Shown: positions 8,482-17,037 of the stretch, one piece after another
How the letters are laid out: each line of letters opens with the position of its first letter
How positions within the stretch are numbered: position 1 is the stretch's first letter
Assembly (NCBI RefSeq): GCF_003287935.1
Contig: NZ_CP030287.1
Location: 6,224,613-6,288,612 of the forward strand
Reading direction: 5' to 3'
Length of the DNA: 64,000 bases
DNA from: Streptomyces sp. ICC1
GTDB taxonomy: Bacteria; Actinomycetota; Actinomycetes; Streptomycetales; Streptomycetaceae
Program-made: the position numbers and the translations under genes
The notes under the pieces: model-generated
Told to the model about the DNA's origin: nothing
Seen by the model: the letters and a program-made list of their open reading frames with translations, nothing else
Database searches by the model: none

Positions 8482-8874
8482 ATGTACGAACCGATTCGCA
8501 CCAAGTCGGTCGACCCCCGCATCGGCGGCCACCGCGCGGACTACCCCCGCAGCAGCCGCTCCGAAGCCCTGGACATCCAGCTCGCCGGCCACCTCGCCGC
8601 GCTGCTCACCGTGACGGACGACCTCGGTCTCGACGAGGCGGCCGCCCGCATCGCCGCCGAGGTGGCCCGCCTGCGCGGCGCACAGCCCACCCGCGCCCCG
8701 CAGCAGCCCGGCCACGACGCCGAGGCCGCCGCCGCGCTGCACCACCGCGCCCACGACCTCGCCGCCCGCGCCCTGCTCGTCGCCGCTTCCCGCGCCGACA
8801 CCACGGTCGCGATCCTCGCCGCGGGGCGCATGGACGCGCACGCGGCCGCGCTCGACCTCGTCGGCGCCCCCTGA
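8482..8874 (+). CDS. Small conserved-looking protein of unknown function
   Basis: 130 residues; not recognised. It is supported by AGGAGG 7 nt before the ATG and a clear promoter-like region. After a charged N-terminus (MYEPIRTKSVDP) it is almost entirely amphipathic helix, with two Ala/Leu/His-rich blocks (about 35-65 and 80-125) separated by a Thr/Gln/Pro hinge. There are no membrane segments or Cys. It looks like a cytoplasmic helical-bundle protein, and it stands alone between convergent and divergent neighbours. Confidence 0.7.
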   Translation: MYEPIRTKSVDPRIGGHRADYPRSSRSEALDIQLAGHLAALLTVTDDLGLDEAAARIAAEVARLRGAQPTRAPQQPGHDAEAAAALHHRAHDLAARALLVAASRADTTVAILAAGRMDAHAAALDLVGAP

Positions 8875-8997
8875 CGGCCCCGGTCCGGGGCCGCGGAGGC
8901 TCCGGACCGGGTGCCCTTGTCCTGCGGGCCGCCCGGCCCGCAACCCGCCGGGTCTGCGCCCGCCCCGCCGGCGAACCCGACTCCGTCCCCGGCCCCG

Positions 8998-9456
8998 CTA
9001 CGGGGCCGGAGCGAAGTCCGCGGCCGCGATGCCGCACCAGGGGACCGTGGCCGGCGGCCAGACCGGCCCGAGCGCGTCACCGTGCTCCGTCGCCCCCGCG
9101 CGCACGCCCGGGATCCGCACCAGCACCTGGGGCCCACGCCCCGATGAAGCCGCCGAGGCCGCAGAACCAGCCCGGTCCGGCTCCGGACCCGGCTGGTCGC
9201 GGAACTCCACGGTGACCACGTACGCCCCCGGCGCCGGATAGCGGTTCACCGCCTCGACCGAGGCCGCCACCCGCCGGCTTGCCGGATCGATTCGGCAGTC
9301 CGTGATCCGTACGTCTTCCCGCGCGGCCCCGGCCGGCCGCGCGGTCGGCGCACCGCCGGCCCACACGTACAGCCCCAGCGGGGCGAAGACCAGCAGTCCC
9401 GCCACGGACACCAGGGCGACCAGCCAGCCCTGCCACTTCAACGCACTCACGCCCAT
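8998..9456 (-). CDS. Single-span membrane protein, unknown function
   Basis: 152 residues. The ATG at its 5' end is chosen over one 17 codons upstream because GGGAGGAT stands directly before it. One hydrophobic helix (residues ~10-32, GWLVALVSVAGLLVFAPLGL) is followed by an extracytoplasmic domain of beta-strand pattern with a CxIDPASRRVAASVEAVNRY opening, like a small Ig/FxLD-type fold with a few Cys. It diverges from the binding-protein/TelA operon across ~110 nt and may share its regulation. No family was recognised. Confidence 0.65.
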   Translation of the reverse strand: MGVSALKWQGWLVALVSVAGLLVFAPLGLYVWAGGAPTARPAGAAREDVRITDCRIDPASRRVAASVEAVNRYPAPGAYVVTVEFRDQPGPEPDRAGSAASAASSGRGPQVLVRIPGVRAGATEHGDALGPVWPPATVPWCGIAAADFAPAP

Positions 9457-9593
9457 GGGACGATCCTCCCGGCCGCCCGCCCCGCCCACCAGCACCCACG
9501 GGCCCACACAGCATTTCGAAGTGGGACCGCCTCGTCACCTCGCGTTCACTCAACTCATCGCGGAATGTGGGTTTCCGCGAGCACTCTGCACCC

Positions 9594-10682
9594 GTGAGAC
9601 GCATCCTAGGAATCGCCCTGGCGGTCCTCCTGATCGGCGGCGTGATAACCGCCATCGTCATCGGGGGCAAGAAGCCGGAGGGCACGGCAACGAAGACCGT
9701 GCGTGGCGTCATCGGTTCGGAGAAGTCCGAGTTCTTCCGCGACCCCGACGTCGTCAAGGCCCTGAAGGACAAGGGCTACACCGTGAAGGCGGAGACCTCG
9801 GGCTCCTGGGCGATGGACCAACTCGCCCTCAAGGAGTTCGACTTCGCCTTCCCCAGCAGCAGTGAACCCGCCAAGGAGATCGAGGCCTCGGCCGGGGTGA
9901 AGGGCGCCCAGAACACCAAGCCGTTCTTCTCCCCGCTCGTCGTCATCGCCCGCTCCAACGCCGCCAAGGTCCTCGCCGACCGCGGCCTCGTGAAGATGAA
10001 CGGCAAGAACTCCGGCACGCTCCTCCTCGGCCCCTACCTGAAGGCCGCCGGCGAGGACAGGAAGTGGCAGGAGCTCCAGGGCGGCACCACCGCCTACCCC
10101 GAGCTGACCGGCACGGTGTTCATCAAGACCACCGACCCGGCCACCTCCAACTCGGGCGCGCTCTTCCTCGCCGCCACCTCGAACGTGGCCAACAACTCCA
10201 CCGTCGTCTCCGACGACGCGGGCATCGAGCGGACCGCGCCCCTGCTGCGCAAGCTGATCTCCGTGCAGGGCGCCCTGGAGCCGAGCACCGACGACCCGTT
10301 CCGGGCCTTCATCAGCGGCAGCGGCGAACCGCTCATCCTCGCCTACGAGTCCCAGGTGGCCAGCCTGCTCCTGCAGAAGCAGACATCGGGGGACGTCGCC
10401 GGCATGGTGGTGCTCTATCCGGACACCACCGTCAACTCCCCGCACACCTTCGTGCCGATCAGCGAGAAGGCCAAGGACCTCGGCAGCCTGCTGGCCACCG
10501 ACCCGAAGCTGCGCGAGCTCGCGATCCGCCACGGGTTCCGGCCGCAGGAGGGGGTGGCCGAGTTCACCGCCGCCACCGCGCCGCACGCCGCGTACCTCAA
10601 CCCGGGGCTGACCGGCATCCGCCAGGTCGGCGCACCGACCGTCAAGATCCTGATGGCGCTGGCCGCGCGCACCAAGGGATAG
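9594..10682 (+). CDS. Membrane-anchored substrate-binding-like protein (TelA operon)
   Basis: 362 residues from the GTG used here; a GTG nine codons upstream is also possible and neither has an SD. An N-terminal signal/anchor (RRILGIALAVLLIGGVITAI) is followed by a type II periplasmic-binding-protein fold with a ligand-type TSGSWAMDQLALKEFDFAFP stretch and the phosphate/molybdate-like TTDPATSNSGALFLAA loop. No ABC permease lies nearby; instead the next genes are telA and a second binding-like protein with a VWA domain. It may sense an anion or ligand at the surface rather than import it. First gene of a four-gene operon. Confidence 0.8.
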   Translation: MRRILGIALAVLLIGGVITAIVIGGKKPEGTATKTVRGVIGSEKSEFFRDPDVVKALKDKGYTVKAETSGSWAMDQLALKEFDFAFPSSSEPAKEIEASAGVKGAQNTKPFFSPLVVIARSNAAKVLADRGLVKMNGKNSGTLLLGPYLKAAGEDRKWQELQGGTTAYPELTGTVFIKTTDPATSNSGALFLAATSNVANNSTVVSDDAGIERTAPLLRKLISVQGALEPSTDDPFRAFISGSGEPLILAYESQVASLLLQKQTSGDVAGMVVLYPDTTVNSPHTFVPISEKAKDLGSLLATDPKLRELAIRHGFRPQEGVAEFTAATAPHAAYLNPGLTGIRQVGAPTVKILMALAARTKG

Positions 10683-10694
10683 GGGGACCACACC

Positions 10695-11885
10695 ATGACA
10701 CTGACACCACCGCAGGACGCGCCGCTCGTCCTCACCGCTCCCGAGCCCGTCGCCCCCGTCAAGCGGGAGCAGGCCGCCGGCCTCGTACCGCTCCAGGACG
10801 GGGTGCGCGAGGAGATGGCGCGCCGGGCCGGGGAGTACGTCGGCTCGCTGGCCGGCATCGACAGCCGCTCCCCCGAGTTCGCGAACCGGATCGGGGAGAT
10901 CGCGGCCCTCGGCTCCGCCGACATCCGCGGCGCCGCCCAGCAGTCCAACCGGATGCTGGAGCGGGCCGTACGCTCGCTCGGCGCGGACGGCGGCGGCGAC
11001 GCCCAGGCCCGCGTGGCGGGCTCGCTGGTCGAACTGCGGCGCACCGTCGAGGACCTGGACCCGAGCGAGAGCGCGGGCAGCTCGACGAAGGGCGTGCGCA
11101 AGTTCCTCTCGAAGCTGCCCGGCGGCAACAAGTTCCGCGACCACGTGGCGAAGTACGCCTCCTCGCAGGCGACCCTCAACCGGATCGTCGGCGCGCTGCG
11201 CGGCGGCCAGGACGAACTGCGCCGCGACAGCGCCGCCCTGCACACCGAGCGCGCGCGCCTGTGGGAGACCATGGGCAAGCTCCAGGAGTACGCGGTGCTC
11301 ACCGAGGCCCTGGACGCGGCCGTCGAGCAGCGGATCGCCGAGCAGGGCGACCCGCAGCAGGCCGACGCGCTGCGCGTGGACGTGCTGTTCCCCGTCCGGC
11401 AGAAGCACCAGGACCTGCTGACCCAGCTGGCCGTCTGCGCGCAGGGCTACCTGGCGATGGACGTGGTGCGCCGCAACAACGAGGAGCTGATCAAGGGCGT
11501 CGACCGGGCCGCGACCACCACGGTGTCCGCGCTGCGGATCGCCGTGATGCTGGCCTCGGCGCTGAACACCCAGGACGAGGTGAGCCGCCAGATCAACACC
11601 CTGCGCGATACGACCGAGTCCCTGATCCGCGGCAACGCGGACATGCTGGCCACGCAGAGCGGGGAGATCCAGCGGATCGCCGCCGACCCCGCGGTCGGCG
11701 CGGAGACGCTGCGCACGGCCTTCGCGCAGATCTACAAGACGCTGGACACGATCGACACCTTCAAGGTGCAGGCCACCGAGAGCATGGCGGCCACCGTGGA
11801 GTCCCTGACCGGTGAACTGCGGGACGCCTCGGCGTACTTGGCGCGCACCCGCAACGCGAGCGCCCTGGAAGGCGGAGCCCGATGA
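10695..11885 (+). CDS. telA: TelA-family toxic-anion-resistance protein
   Basis: 396 residues, nearly all alpha-helical, with an SD (GGGGGACC) before the ATG. It matches the TelA family (tellurite resistance), with the core helices ERARLWETMGKLQEYAVLTE and the conserved LTQLAVCAQGYLAMDVVRRNNEELIKGVDRA region. No membrane helix is evident; it is probably a cytoplasmic, membrane-proximal coiled-coil scaffold. The family is known from Ter-type stress systems, but the biochemical role is unresolved. It overlaps the next gene by 4 nt and follows the binding protein by 12 nt, so all three are co-translated. Confidence 0.88.
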   Translation: MTLTPPQDAPLVLTAPEPVAPVKREQAAGLVPLQDGVREEMARRAGEYVGSLAGIDSRSPEFANRIGEIAALGSADIRGAAQQSNRMLERAVRSLGADGGGDAQARVAGSLVELRRTVEDLDPSESAGSSTKGVRKFLSKLPGGNKFRDHVAKYASSQATLNRIVGALRGGQDELRRDSAALHTERARLWETMGKLQEYAVLTEALDAAVEQRIAEQGDPQQADALRVDVLFPVRQKHQDLLTQLAVCAQGYLAMDVVRRNNEELIKGVDRAATTTVSALRIAVMLASALNTQDEVSRQINTLRDTTESLIRGNADMLATQSGEIQRIAADPAVGAETLRTAFAQIYKTLDTIDTFKVQATESMAATVESLTGELRDASAYLARTRNASALEGGAR

Positions 11886-13504
11886 ACGGCACCAGGATCC
11901 GTGGCGCCGTGGTGCGCAGACGGCTGGCGGCGGCCGTGGCCCTGGCCGCGACCCTGCTCGGGGCGGGCGCGTGCACCTCCGGGGGGACGCCGGACAAGCC
12001 GAAGCAGACGGTGTACCAGGAAGGCAAGCTGCGCGTGCTGGCCTCCAGCGAGCTGGCCGACATGGACGAGGTGCTGAAGGCGGCGAAGACCGCCACGGGG
12101 GTCAGCGTGGAGCTGACCCTGTCCGGCACCCTCGACGCGGTCGAGCAGATCGCCTCCGGCGCGGCGGACGGCAAGTACGACGCCGTCTGGCTCTCCTCCA
12201 ACGACTACCTGCGGCTGCGGCCCGAGGCGGCGGGGAAGCTGTCGAGCGAGACCCCGGTGATGTCCTCGCCCGTCGCCATCGGGGTGAAGCCGCAGGCGCT
12301 GGCCCGGCTGGGCTGGAAGCCCGGGGAGGTCACCTGGTCGGCGGTGCACGAGGCCGTCTCCACCGGGAAGCTGGCCTACGGGATGACCGATCCCGTGCGC
12401 TCCAACTCCGGCTTCTCCGCGCTGGTCTCCGTCGCGTCGGGGCTCTCGGGCGCGCAGGCGGCGCTGACGGACGCGGACGTGGCGAAGGCGCAGCCGAAAC
12501 TGAAGGAGTTCTTCACCGGGCAGAAGCTGACCTCGGGCTCCTCGGGCTGGCTGGCGGCCGCCTACACCAAGCGCGGGGACGTCGACGCGCTGGTGAACTA
12601 CGAGTCGGTGCTGCTGTCCCTGAACCGGGACGCGAAGACGGACCTGACGGTGATCCGGCCGCTCGACGGCGTGGTCACCGCCCACTACCCGCTGACCCTG
12701 CTGACCTCGGCCCCGTCCGGCGCCCGCGAGTCGGGGCGGGTGCTGACCGACTACCTGCGCGGCGCCGAGGCCCAGAAGGCGATCACCGAGAAGACCTTCC
12801 GGCGGCCCGTCGGGGCCGGCGTGGCCCCGGCGGCCCCGCTGAACGCGGACAAGCGGCGCGAGCTGCCCTTCCCGGGCACCCGGTCGGTCGCGGACGGGCT
12901 GCTGGCCAGCTACGAGAACGAGCTGCGCCGCCCCTCGCGCACGGTGTACGTCCTGGACACCTCGGGCTCGATGGCCGAGGAGGACCGCATCGGACGGCTG
13001 AAGACGGCGCTCACCGATCTGACGGGGAGCGGGACCTCGGGGACCGGGCACCGGTTCCGGGACCGCGAGGAGGTGACGCTGCTGCCCTTCGGCGACAAGG
13101 TGAAGAAGGTGCTGACGCACGTGGTCGAGCCCGGGAACCCCGGACCGGCCCTGGACGCGATCCGGGGTGACGTGAAGTCGCTGCAGCCGCAGGGGGGCAC
13201 GGCCGTGTACGGCAGCCTGAAGGCGGCGTACCAGCACCTGGGGCAGGGCAACGCGGACGCCTTCACCTCGATCGTGCTGATGACGGACGGGCAGAGCGGC
13301 GACAAGGTGAAGGACTTCGACACCTTCTACGCGGGGCTGCCGGAGGCGCAGAAGCACACGCCGGTCTTCGCGGTGCTGTTCGGCGACTCGGACCGCAAGG
13401 AGCTCACCCACATCACCGAACTGACCGGCGGGCGGCTCTTCGACGCCACCGACGGCAACGGTTCCCTGGACGGAGCCTTCGAGGAGATCCGTGGCTACCA
13501 GTAG
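11882..13504 (+). CDS. Lipoprotein fusing a binding-protein domain to a VWA domain
   Basis: 540 residues. The lipobox LLGAGAC gives acylated Cys31. Residues ~40-330 form a type II periplasmic-binding fold with the SNSGFSAL anion-type loop. Residues ~350-540 form a von Willebrand A domain with an intact MIDAS: DTSGS starting at Asp359, the Thr in GGTAVYG and the Asp in MTDGQSG. It therefore displays a metal-dependent adhesion-type domain and a ligand domain on the outer membrane face. Fused and stand-alone binding domains alongside TelA suggest a surface sensing complex. It overlaps telA and the next gene. Confidence 0.88.
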   Translation: MNGTRIRGAVVRRRLAAAVALAATLLGAGACTSGGTPDKPKQTVYQEGKLRVLASSELADMDEVLKAAKTATGVSVELTLSGTLDAVEQIASGAADGKYDAVWLSSNDYLRLRPEAAGKLSSETPVMSSPVAIGVKPQALARLGWKPGEVTWSAVHEAVSTGKLAYGMTDPVRSNSGFSALVSVASGLSGAQAALTDADVAKAQPKLKEFFTGQKLTSGSSGWLAAAYTKRGDVDALVNYESVLLSLNRDAKTDLTVIRPLDGVVTAHYPLTLLTSAPSGARESGRVLTDYLRGAEAQKAITEKTFRRPVGAGVAPAAPLNADKRRELPFPGTRSVADGLLASYENELRRPSRTVYVLDTSGSMAEEDRIGRLKTALTDLTGSGTSGTGHRFRDREEVTLLPFGDKVKKVLTHVVEPGNPGPALDAIRGDVKSLQPQGGTAVYGSLKAAYQHLGQGNADAFTSIVLMTDGQSGDKVKDFDTFYAGLPEAQKHTPVFAVLFGDSDRKELTHITELTGGRLFDATDGNGSLDGAFEEIRGYQ

Positions 13505-14105
13505 GACGTCCGGGATCCTCGGGTACCTGGAGTCGAAGAAGAACCTGGCCGGCAGCGCCTGCGGCGTGGTCGGGGTGGGCCTGACGCTGGCCGGGGTGGC
13601 CGGCACGTACTGGCCGGTCGTGGTCGGCGGACTGTACGCGGCGGGCGCGCTCATCGCCCCGCCGGACGTGCCCGCACCCCCGGTGCCCCCGGAGCCCGCC
13701 GAGCAACTGGGCTTCGTACGGGAGGACTTCGCGCGGCTGCGGGAGTACGTCGGCGAGGTGGACCTGCCGGCGGAGCCGGCCGGGATCCTGGCCGAGCTGC
13801 TGGCGCTGTACGCGGCGATGCTGGAGCCGGGCTGGGTGGCCGGCGTCCTGGCCGGCGACCCGGAGGCGGTGCACGCGCTGACGCGGGCGATCCGGACGGA
13901 CGTCCCGGAGTGCGTGGACACCTACAACCGGACCCGCTGGTGGACCAGGCTCACGCCGGGCGGGGAATCGCCGGAGCGCCACCTGGAGCGGCAGCTGTCG
14001 CTGCTGCGCGAGGAGGCGGAACGCGTGACGGCGGACCTCCGTGAAACGGAGGCCCGCCGCCAGCAGACGCACACGACCTATTTGGAAGGCCGCAGGGAAA
14101 CCTGA
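13491..14105 (+). CDS. Membrane protein completing the TelA operon
   Basis: 204 residues from a GTG overlapping the VWA gene by 14 nt. Two closely spaced hydrophobic segments (residues ~20-55: SACGVVGVGLTLAGVAGTYW then VVVGGLYAAGAL) make a hairpin. A Pro-rich turn (PPDVPAPPVPPEPAE) and a cytoplasmic-looking helical domain follow, ending in a charged coiled coil (LERQLSLLREEAERVTADLR). The pattern suits a membrane adaptor linking surface sensors to TelA, an inference from context. Homologues outside this operon were not recognised. Confidence 0.7.
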   Translation: MATSRTSGILGYLESKKNLAGSACGVVGVGLTLAGVAGTYWPVVVGGLYAAGALIAPPDVPAPPVPPEPAEQLGFVREDFARLREYVGEVDLPAEPAGILAELLALYAAMLEPGWVAGVLAGDPEAVHALTRAIRTDVPECVDTYNRTRWWTRLTPGGESPERHLERQLSLLREEAERVTADLRETEARRQQTHTTYLEGRRET

Positions 14106-14128
14106 GTCGGGGAATCCCGCGTCGACCC

Positions 14129-14150
14129 GCGGCCGGGGACAGCCGGCCGC
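14129..14150. terminator. Hairpin between convergent telA operon and pckG
   Basis: GCGGCCGG and CCGGCCGC arms (8 bp) around a 6-nt loop lie 24 nt after the last operon gene and 26 nt past the pckG stop. Confidence 0.55.
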
Positions 14151-14175
14151 AGGAGCTTCATGTGAGTGGCCGGGT

Positions 14176-16050
14176 TCAGCCGAGGCGCTCGACCAGGGCC
14201 TCGTACTGGTCCCACAGCTCCTTCGGCGTGTGGTCGCCGTAGGTGTTCAGGTGCGCCGGGACCAGCGAGGCCTCGTCGCGCCAGACCTCCTTGTCGACCG
14301 TGAGGAGGAACTCCAGGTCGGCGGCGGGCAGGTCCAGGCCGTCGGTGTCCAGGGAGGCCACGGTCGGCAGGATGCCGATCGGGGTCTCCACGCCCTCCGC
14401 GGTGCCGTCGAGGCGCTCGACGATCCACTTCAGGACGCGGCTGTTCTCGCCGAAGCCGGGCCACACGAACTTGCCCGCGTCGTTCTTGCGGAACCAGTTC
14501 ACGTAGTAGATCTTCGGGAGCTTGGACTGGTCCTTGCCCTTGGCCACGTCGACCCAGTGACCCATGTAGTCGCCCATGTTGTAGCCGCAGAACGGCAGCA
14601 TGGCGAAGGGGTCGCGGCGCAGCTCGCCGACCTTGCCCTCGGCGGCGGCGGTCTTCTCGGACGCGATGTTCGAGCCGATGAAGACGCCGTGGTTCCAGTC
14701 GAAGGACTCGGTGACCAGCGGCACGGCGGAGGCGCGGCGGCCGCCGAAGAGGATCGCGGAGATCGGGACGCCCTTGGGGTCCTCCCACTCGTCGGCGATC
14801 GTCGGGCACTGGGAGGCCGGGACGGCGAAGCGGGCGTTGGGGTGGGCCGCCGGGGTGTCGCTCTCCGGGGTCCAGTCGTTGCCCTTCCAGTCGATGAGGC
14901 GGGCGGGCGCCTCTTCGGTCATGCCCTCCCACCAGACGTCGGAGCCGTCGGGGGTGAGCGCGACGTTGGTGAAGACGGTGTTGGCGTACATCGTCTTCAT
15001 GGCGTTGGCGTTGGTGTGCTCGCCGGTGCCGGGCGCGACGCCGAAGAAGCCGGCCTCGGGGTTGATCGCGTACAGGCGACCGTCCTCGCCGAAGCGCATC
15101 CAGGCGATGTCGTCACCGACGGTCTCGACGGTCCAGCCGGGGATCGTGGGCTCCAGCATGGCCAGGTTCGTCTTGCCGCAGGCGCTCGGGAACGCGGCGG
15201 CGATGTACCTGGGCTCGACCGAGCCGGCGGCGGAGGCCGGCGGGGTGAGCTTGAGGATCAGCATGTGCTCGGCGAGCCAGCCCTCGTCGCGCGCCATGAC
15301 GGACGCGATGCGCAGCGCGTAGCACTTCTTGCCGAGCAGGGCGTTGCCGCCGTAGCCCGATCCGTAGGACCAGATCTCGCGGGTCTCGGGGAAGTGCGAG
15401 ATGTACTTGGTGGTGTTGCACGGCCACGGCACGTCGGCCTGGCCCTCGGCGAGCGGAGCGCCGAGGGTGTGGACGGCCTTGACGAAGAACCCGTCGGTGC
15501 CGAGCTCGTCGAGGACGGGCTTGCCCATGCGGGTCATGGTGCGCATGGCGACGGCGACGTAGGCGGAGTCGGTGATCTCGACGCCGATCGCGGAGAGCTC
15601 GGAGCCGAGCGGGCCCATGCAGAAGGGCACCACGTACATGGTGCGGCCCTTCATGGAGCCGCGGAAGATGCCGCCCTCCTCGCCCTTGCCGGCGAAGCCC
15701 CCCTCACCGGTAAAAAGGGCCTTCATCTCGGAGGGGGCCTTCCAGTGGTTGGTCGGGCCCGCGTCCTCCTCCTTCTCGGAGCAGATGAAGGTCCGGTCCT
15801 CGACGCGCGCGACGTCGGAGGGATCGGAGGCGGCGTAGTACGAGTTCGGGCGCTTGGCCGGGTCCAGCTTCTTGAAGGTGCCCTTGGAGACGAGCTCCTC
15901 GCAGAGGGCCTCGTACTCGGACTCCGAGCCGTCACACCAGACGATGCGGTCCGGCTGGGTGAGGGCCGCGATGTCGCCGACCCAGGAGACCAGCTCCTGG
16001 TGGTTGGTCGGGACGTCGGAAGTGGTGCCAGCCGCGATGTCGCGCGCCAC
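14176..16050 (-). CDS. pckG: Phosphoenolpyruvate carboxykinase (GTP)
   Basis: 624 residues. It converts oxaloacetate and GTP to phosphoenolpyruvate in gluconeogenesis. The kinase loop with the reactive Cys is [12 protein letters not shown]; other signatures are the MGPLGS substrate motif, [16 protein letters not shown], and [18 protein letters not shown]. The length fits the GTP-dependent family, not the ~540-residue ATP form. The GTG start has AAGGAGCG six nt upstream. It is divergent from the hemolysin III gene across 210 nt that hold a palindromic operator on the far side. Confidence 0.97.
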   Translation of the reverse strand: MARDIAAGTTSDVPTNHQELVSWVGDIAALTQPDRIVWCDGSESEYEALCEELVSKGTFKKLDPAKRPNSYYAASDPSDVARVEDRTFICSEKEEDAGPTNHWKAPSEMKALFTGEGGFAGKGEEGGIFRGSMKGRTMYVVPFCMGPLGSELSAIGVEITDSAYVAVAMRTMTRMGKPVLDELGTDGFFVKAVHTLGAPLAEGQADVPWPCNTTKYISHFPETREIWSYGSGYGGNALLGKKCYALRIASVMARDEGWLAEHMLILKLTPPASAAGSVEPRYIAAAFPSACGKTNLAMLEPTIPGWTVETVGDDIAWMRFGEDGRLYAINPEAGFFGVAPGTGEHTNANAMKTMYANTVFTNVALTPDGSDVWWEGMTEEAPARLIDWKGNDWTPESDTPAAHPNARFAVPASQCPTIADEWEDPKGVPISAILFGGRRASAVPLVTESFDWNHGVFIGSNIASEKTAAAEGKVGELRRDPFAMLPFCGYNMGDYMGHWVDVAKGKDQSKLPKIYYVNWFRKNDAGKFVWPGFGENSRVLKWIVERLDGTAEGVETPIGILPTVASLDTDGLDLPAADLEFLLTVDKEVWRDEASLVPAHLNTYGDHTPKELWDQYEALVERLG

Positions 16051-16239
16051 GATCGCTCCTTGTTGAGGGGTTTGATTGGTGTTGCCCCGTGGGGGCCGCG
16101 ACCCGGACGCTTCGCGCTCCGCTCATCCGGTGCCGACCGCACTCATCTGATCATCCGGTGGATGTGCGCATATGTCCAGAGGGCCTCTCACGTGAGCATC
16201 GCCACTCCGGTCAATCTTCCGTAAAGCGCACTAACGGAA

Positions 16240-16257
16240 ACCTACGCAACCGTAGGT
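16240..16257. promoter_or_regulatory. Palindromic operator ACCTACG-CAAC-CGTAGGT
   Basis: Perfect 7-bp arms around a 4-nt spacer end 3 nt before the first ATG of the hemolysin III-like gene, where they would cover its -10 region. Arms of this kind are typical of TetR-family operators in Streptomyces, but the regulator is not in the window. Confidence 0.6.
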
Positions 16258-16260
16258 AGC

Positions 16261-16968
16261 ATGGCCGGCATGACTTCTGACGCCGCTGCCGTGGCCGCTC
16301 CGGTGGTCGAACCGGCCGATCCGGAGGCCGATCCGGAGGCCAAGCCGCTCATGCGCGGCTGGCTGCACACCGGCATGTTCCCCGCCGTGGTGATCGCCGG
16401 CCTCGTCCTCATGGCATTCACCGACTCGACCCGGGCCCGGGTCGCGTGCGGGGTGTACGTCCTCACCGCGTGCCTGCTCTTCGGCGTCAGCGCCGTGTAC
16501 CACCGGGGTACGTGGGGTCCGCGCGGCGAGGCCGTCCTGCGGCGGCTCGACCACGCCAACATCTTCCTGATCATCGCGGGCACGTACACACCGCTGACCG
16601 TGCTGCTCCTGCCCGACTCCAGCGGGCGGACCCTGCTGTGGGCGGTCTGGATCGCGGCGGCGGCCGGCATCGCCTTCCGCGTCTTCTGGGTCGGCGCCCC
16701 GCGCTGGCTGTACACCCCCTGCTACATCGCGATGGGCTGGGCGGCCGTCTTCTTCCTCCCCGAGTTCATGCGGACCGGCGGGATCACGGTCCTGGTGCTC
16801 GTCATCGTGGGCGGACTCCTCTACAGCGCCGGCGGGGTCATCTACGGCATGAAGCGCCCGAACCCCTCCCCGCGCTTCTTCGGCTTCCACGAGGTGTTCC
16901 ACTCGCTGACGCTCGCCGCGTTCGTGGCGCACTACGTCGGCATCTCACTGGCCGCCTACTCGCACTAG
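16261..16968 (+). CDS. Hemolysin III / TrhA family membrane protein
   Basis: 235 residues, seven membrane helices of the PAQR/hemolysin III family. The metal-site residues are all present: Ser and His in GVSAVYHRG, Asp in DHANIFLIIAGTYTP, and two His in GFHEVFHSLTLAAFVAHYV. Bacterial TrhA proteins act in membrane-energetics or lipid homeostasis. The first ~30 residues are an acidic Ala/Pro tail; a second ATG at codon 4 is an equally good start, and a -10-like box inside the upstream palindrome would give a leaderless message. A lipid-linked regulator would fit the operator, but this is inference. Confidence 0.9.
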   Translation: MAGMTSDAAAVAAPVVEPADPEADPEAKPLMRGWLHTGMFPAVVIAGLVLMAFTDSTRARVACGVYVLTACLLFGVSAVYHRGTWGPRGEAVLRRLDHANIFLIIAGTYTPLTVLLLPDSSGRTLLWAVWIAAAAGIAFRVFWVGAPRWLYTPCYIAMGWAAVFFLPEFMRTGGITVLVLVIVGGLLYSAGGVIYGMKRPNPSPRFFGFHEVFHSLTLAAFVAHYVGISLAAYSH

Positions 16969-16979
16969 CGCCGTGACCA

Positions 16980-17030
16980 GGCCACGACCGGGGGCCGGCC
17001 GCGTGCGCGGCGGGGCCCCCGGTCGTGGCC
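16980..17030. terminator. Strong bidirectional hairpin terminator
   Basis: A perfect 17-bp stem (16980-16996 with 17014-17030) around a 17-nt GC-rich loop lies between the convergent hemolysin III and YyaL-like genes. Confidence 0.85.
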
Positions 17031-17037
17031 GGCCGCG

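Noticed and set aside
9567..9593. Upstream GTG as start of the first TelA-operon gene
   Set aside because: It adds nine residues before the signal anchor without an SD; kept only as an alternative.
14041..16224. Open frame of 727 codons on the plus strand
   Set aside because: It is antisense to pckG, whose motifs are complete. Long antisense frames are expected in >70% GC DNA, and this one has no recognisable motif or SD.
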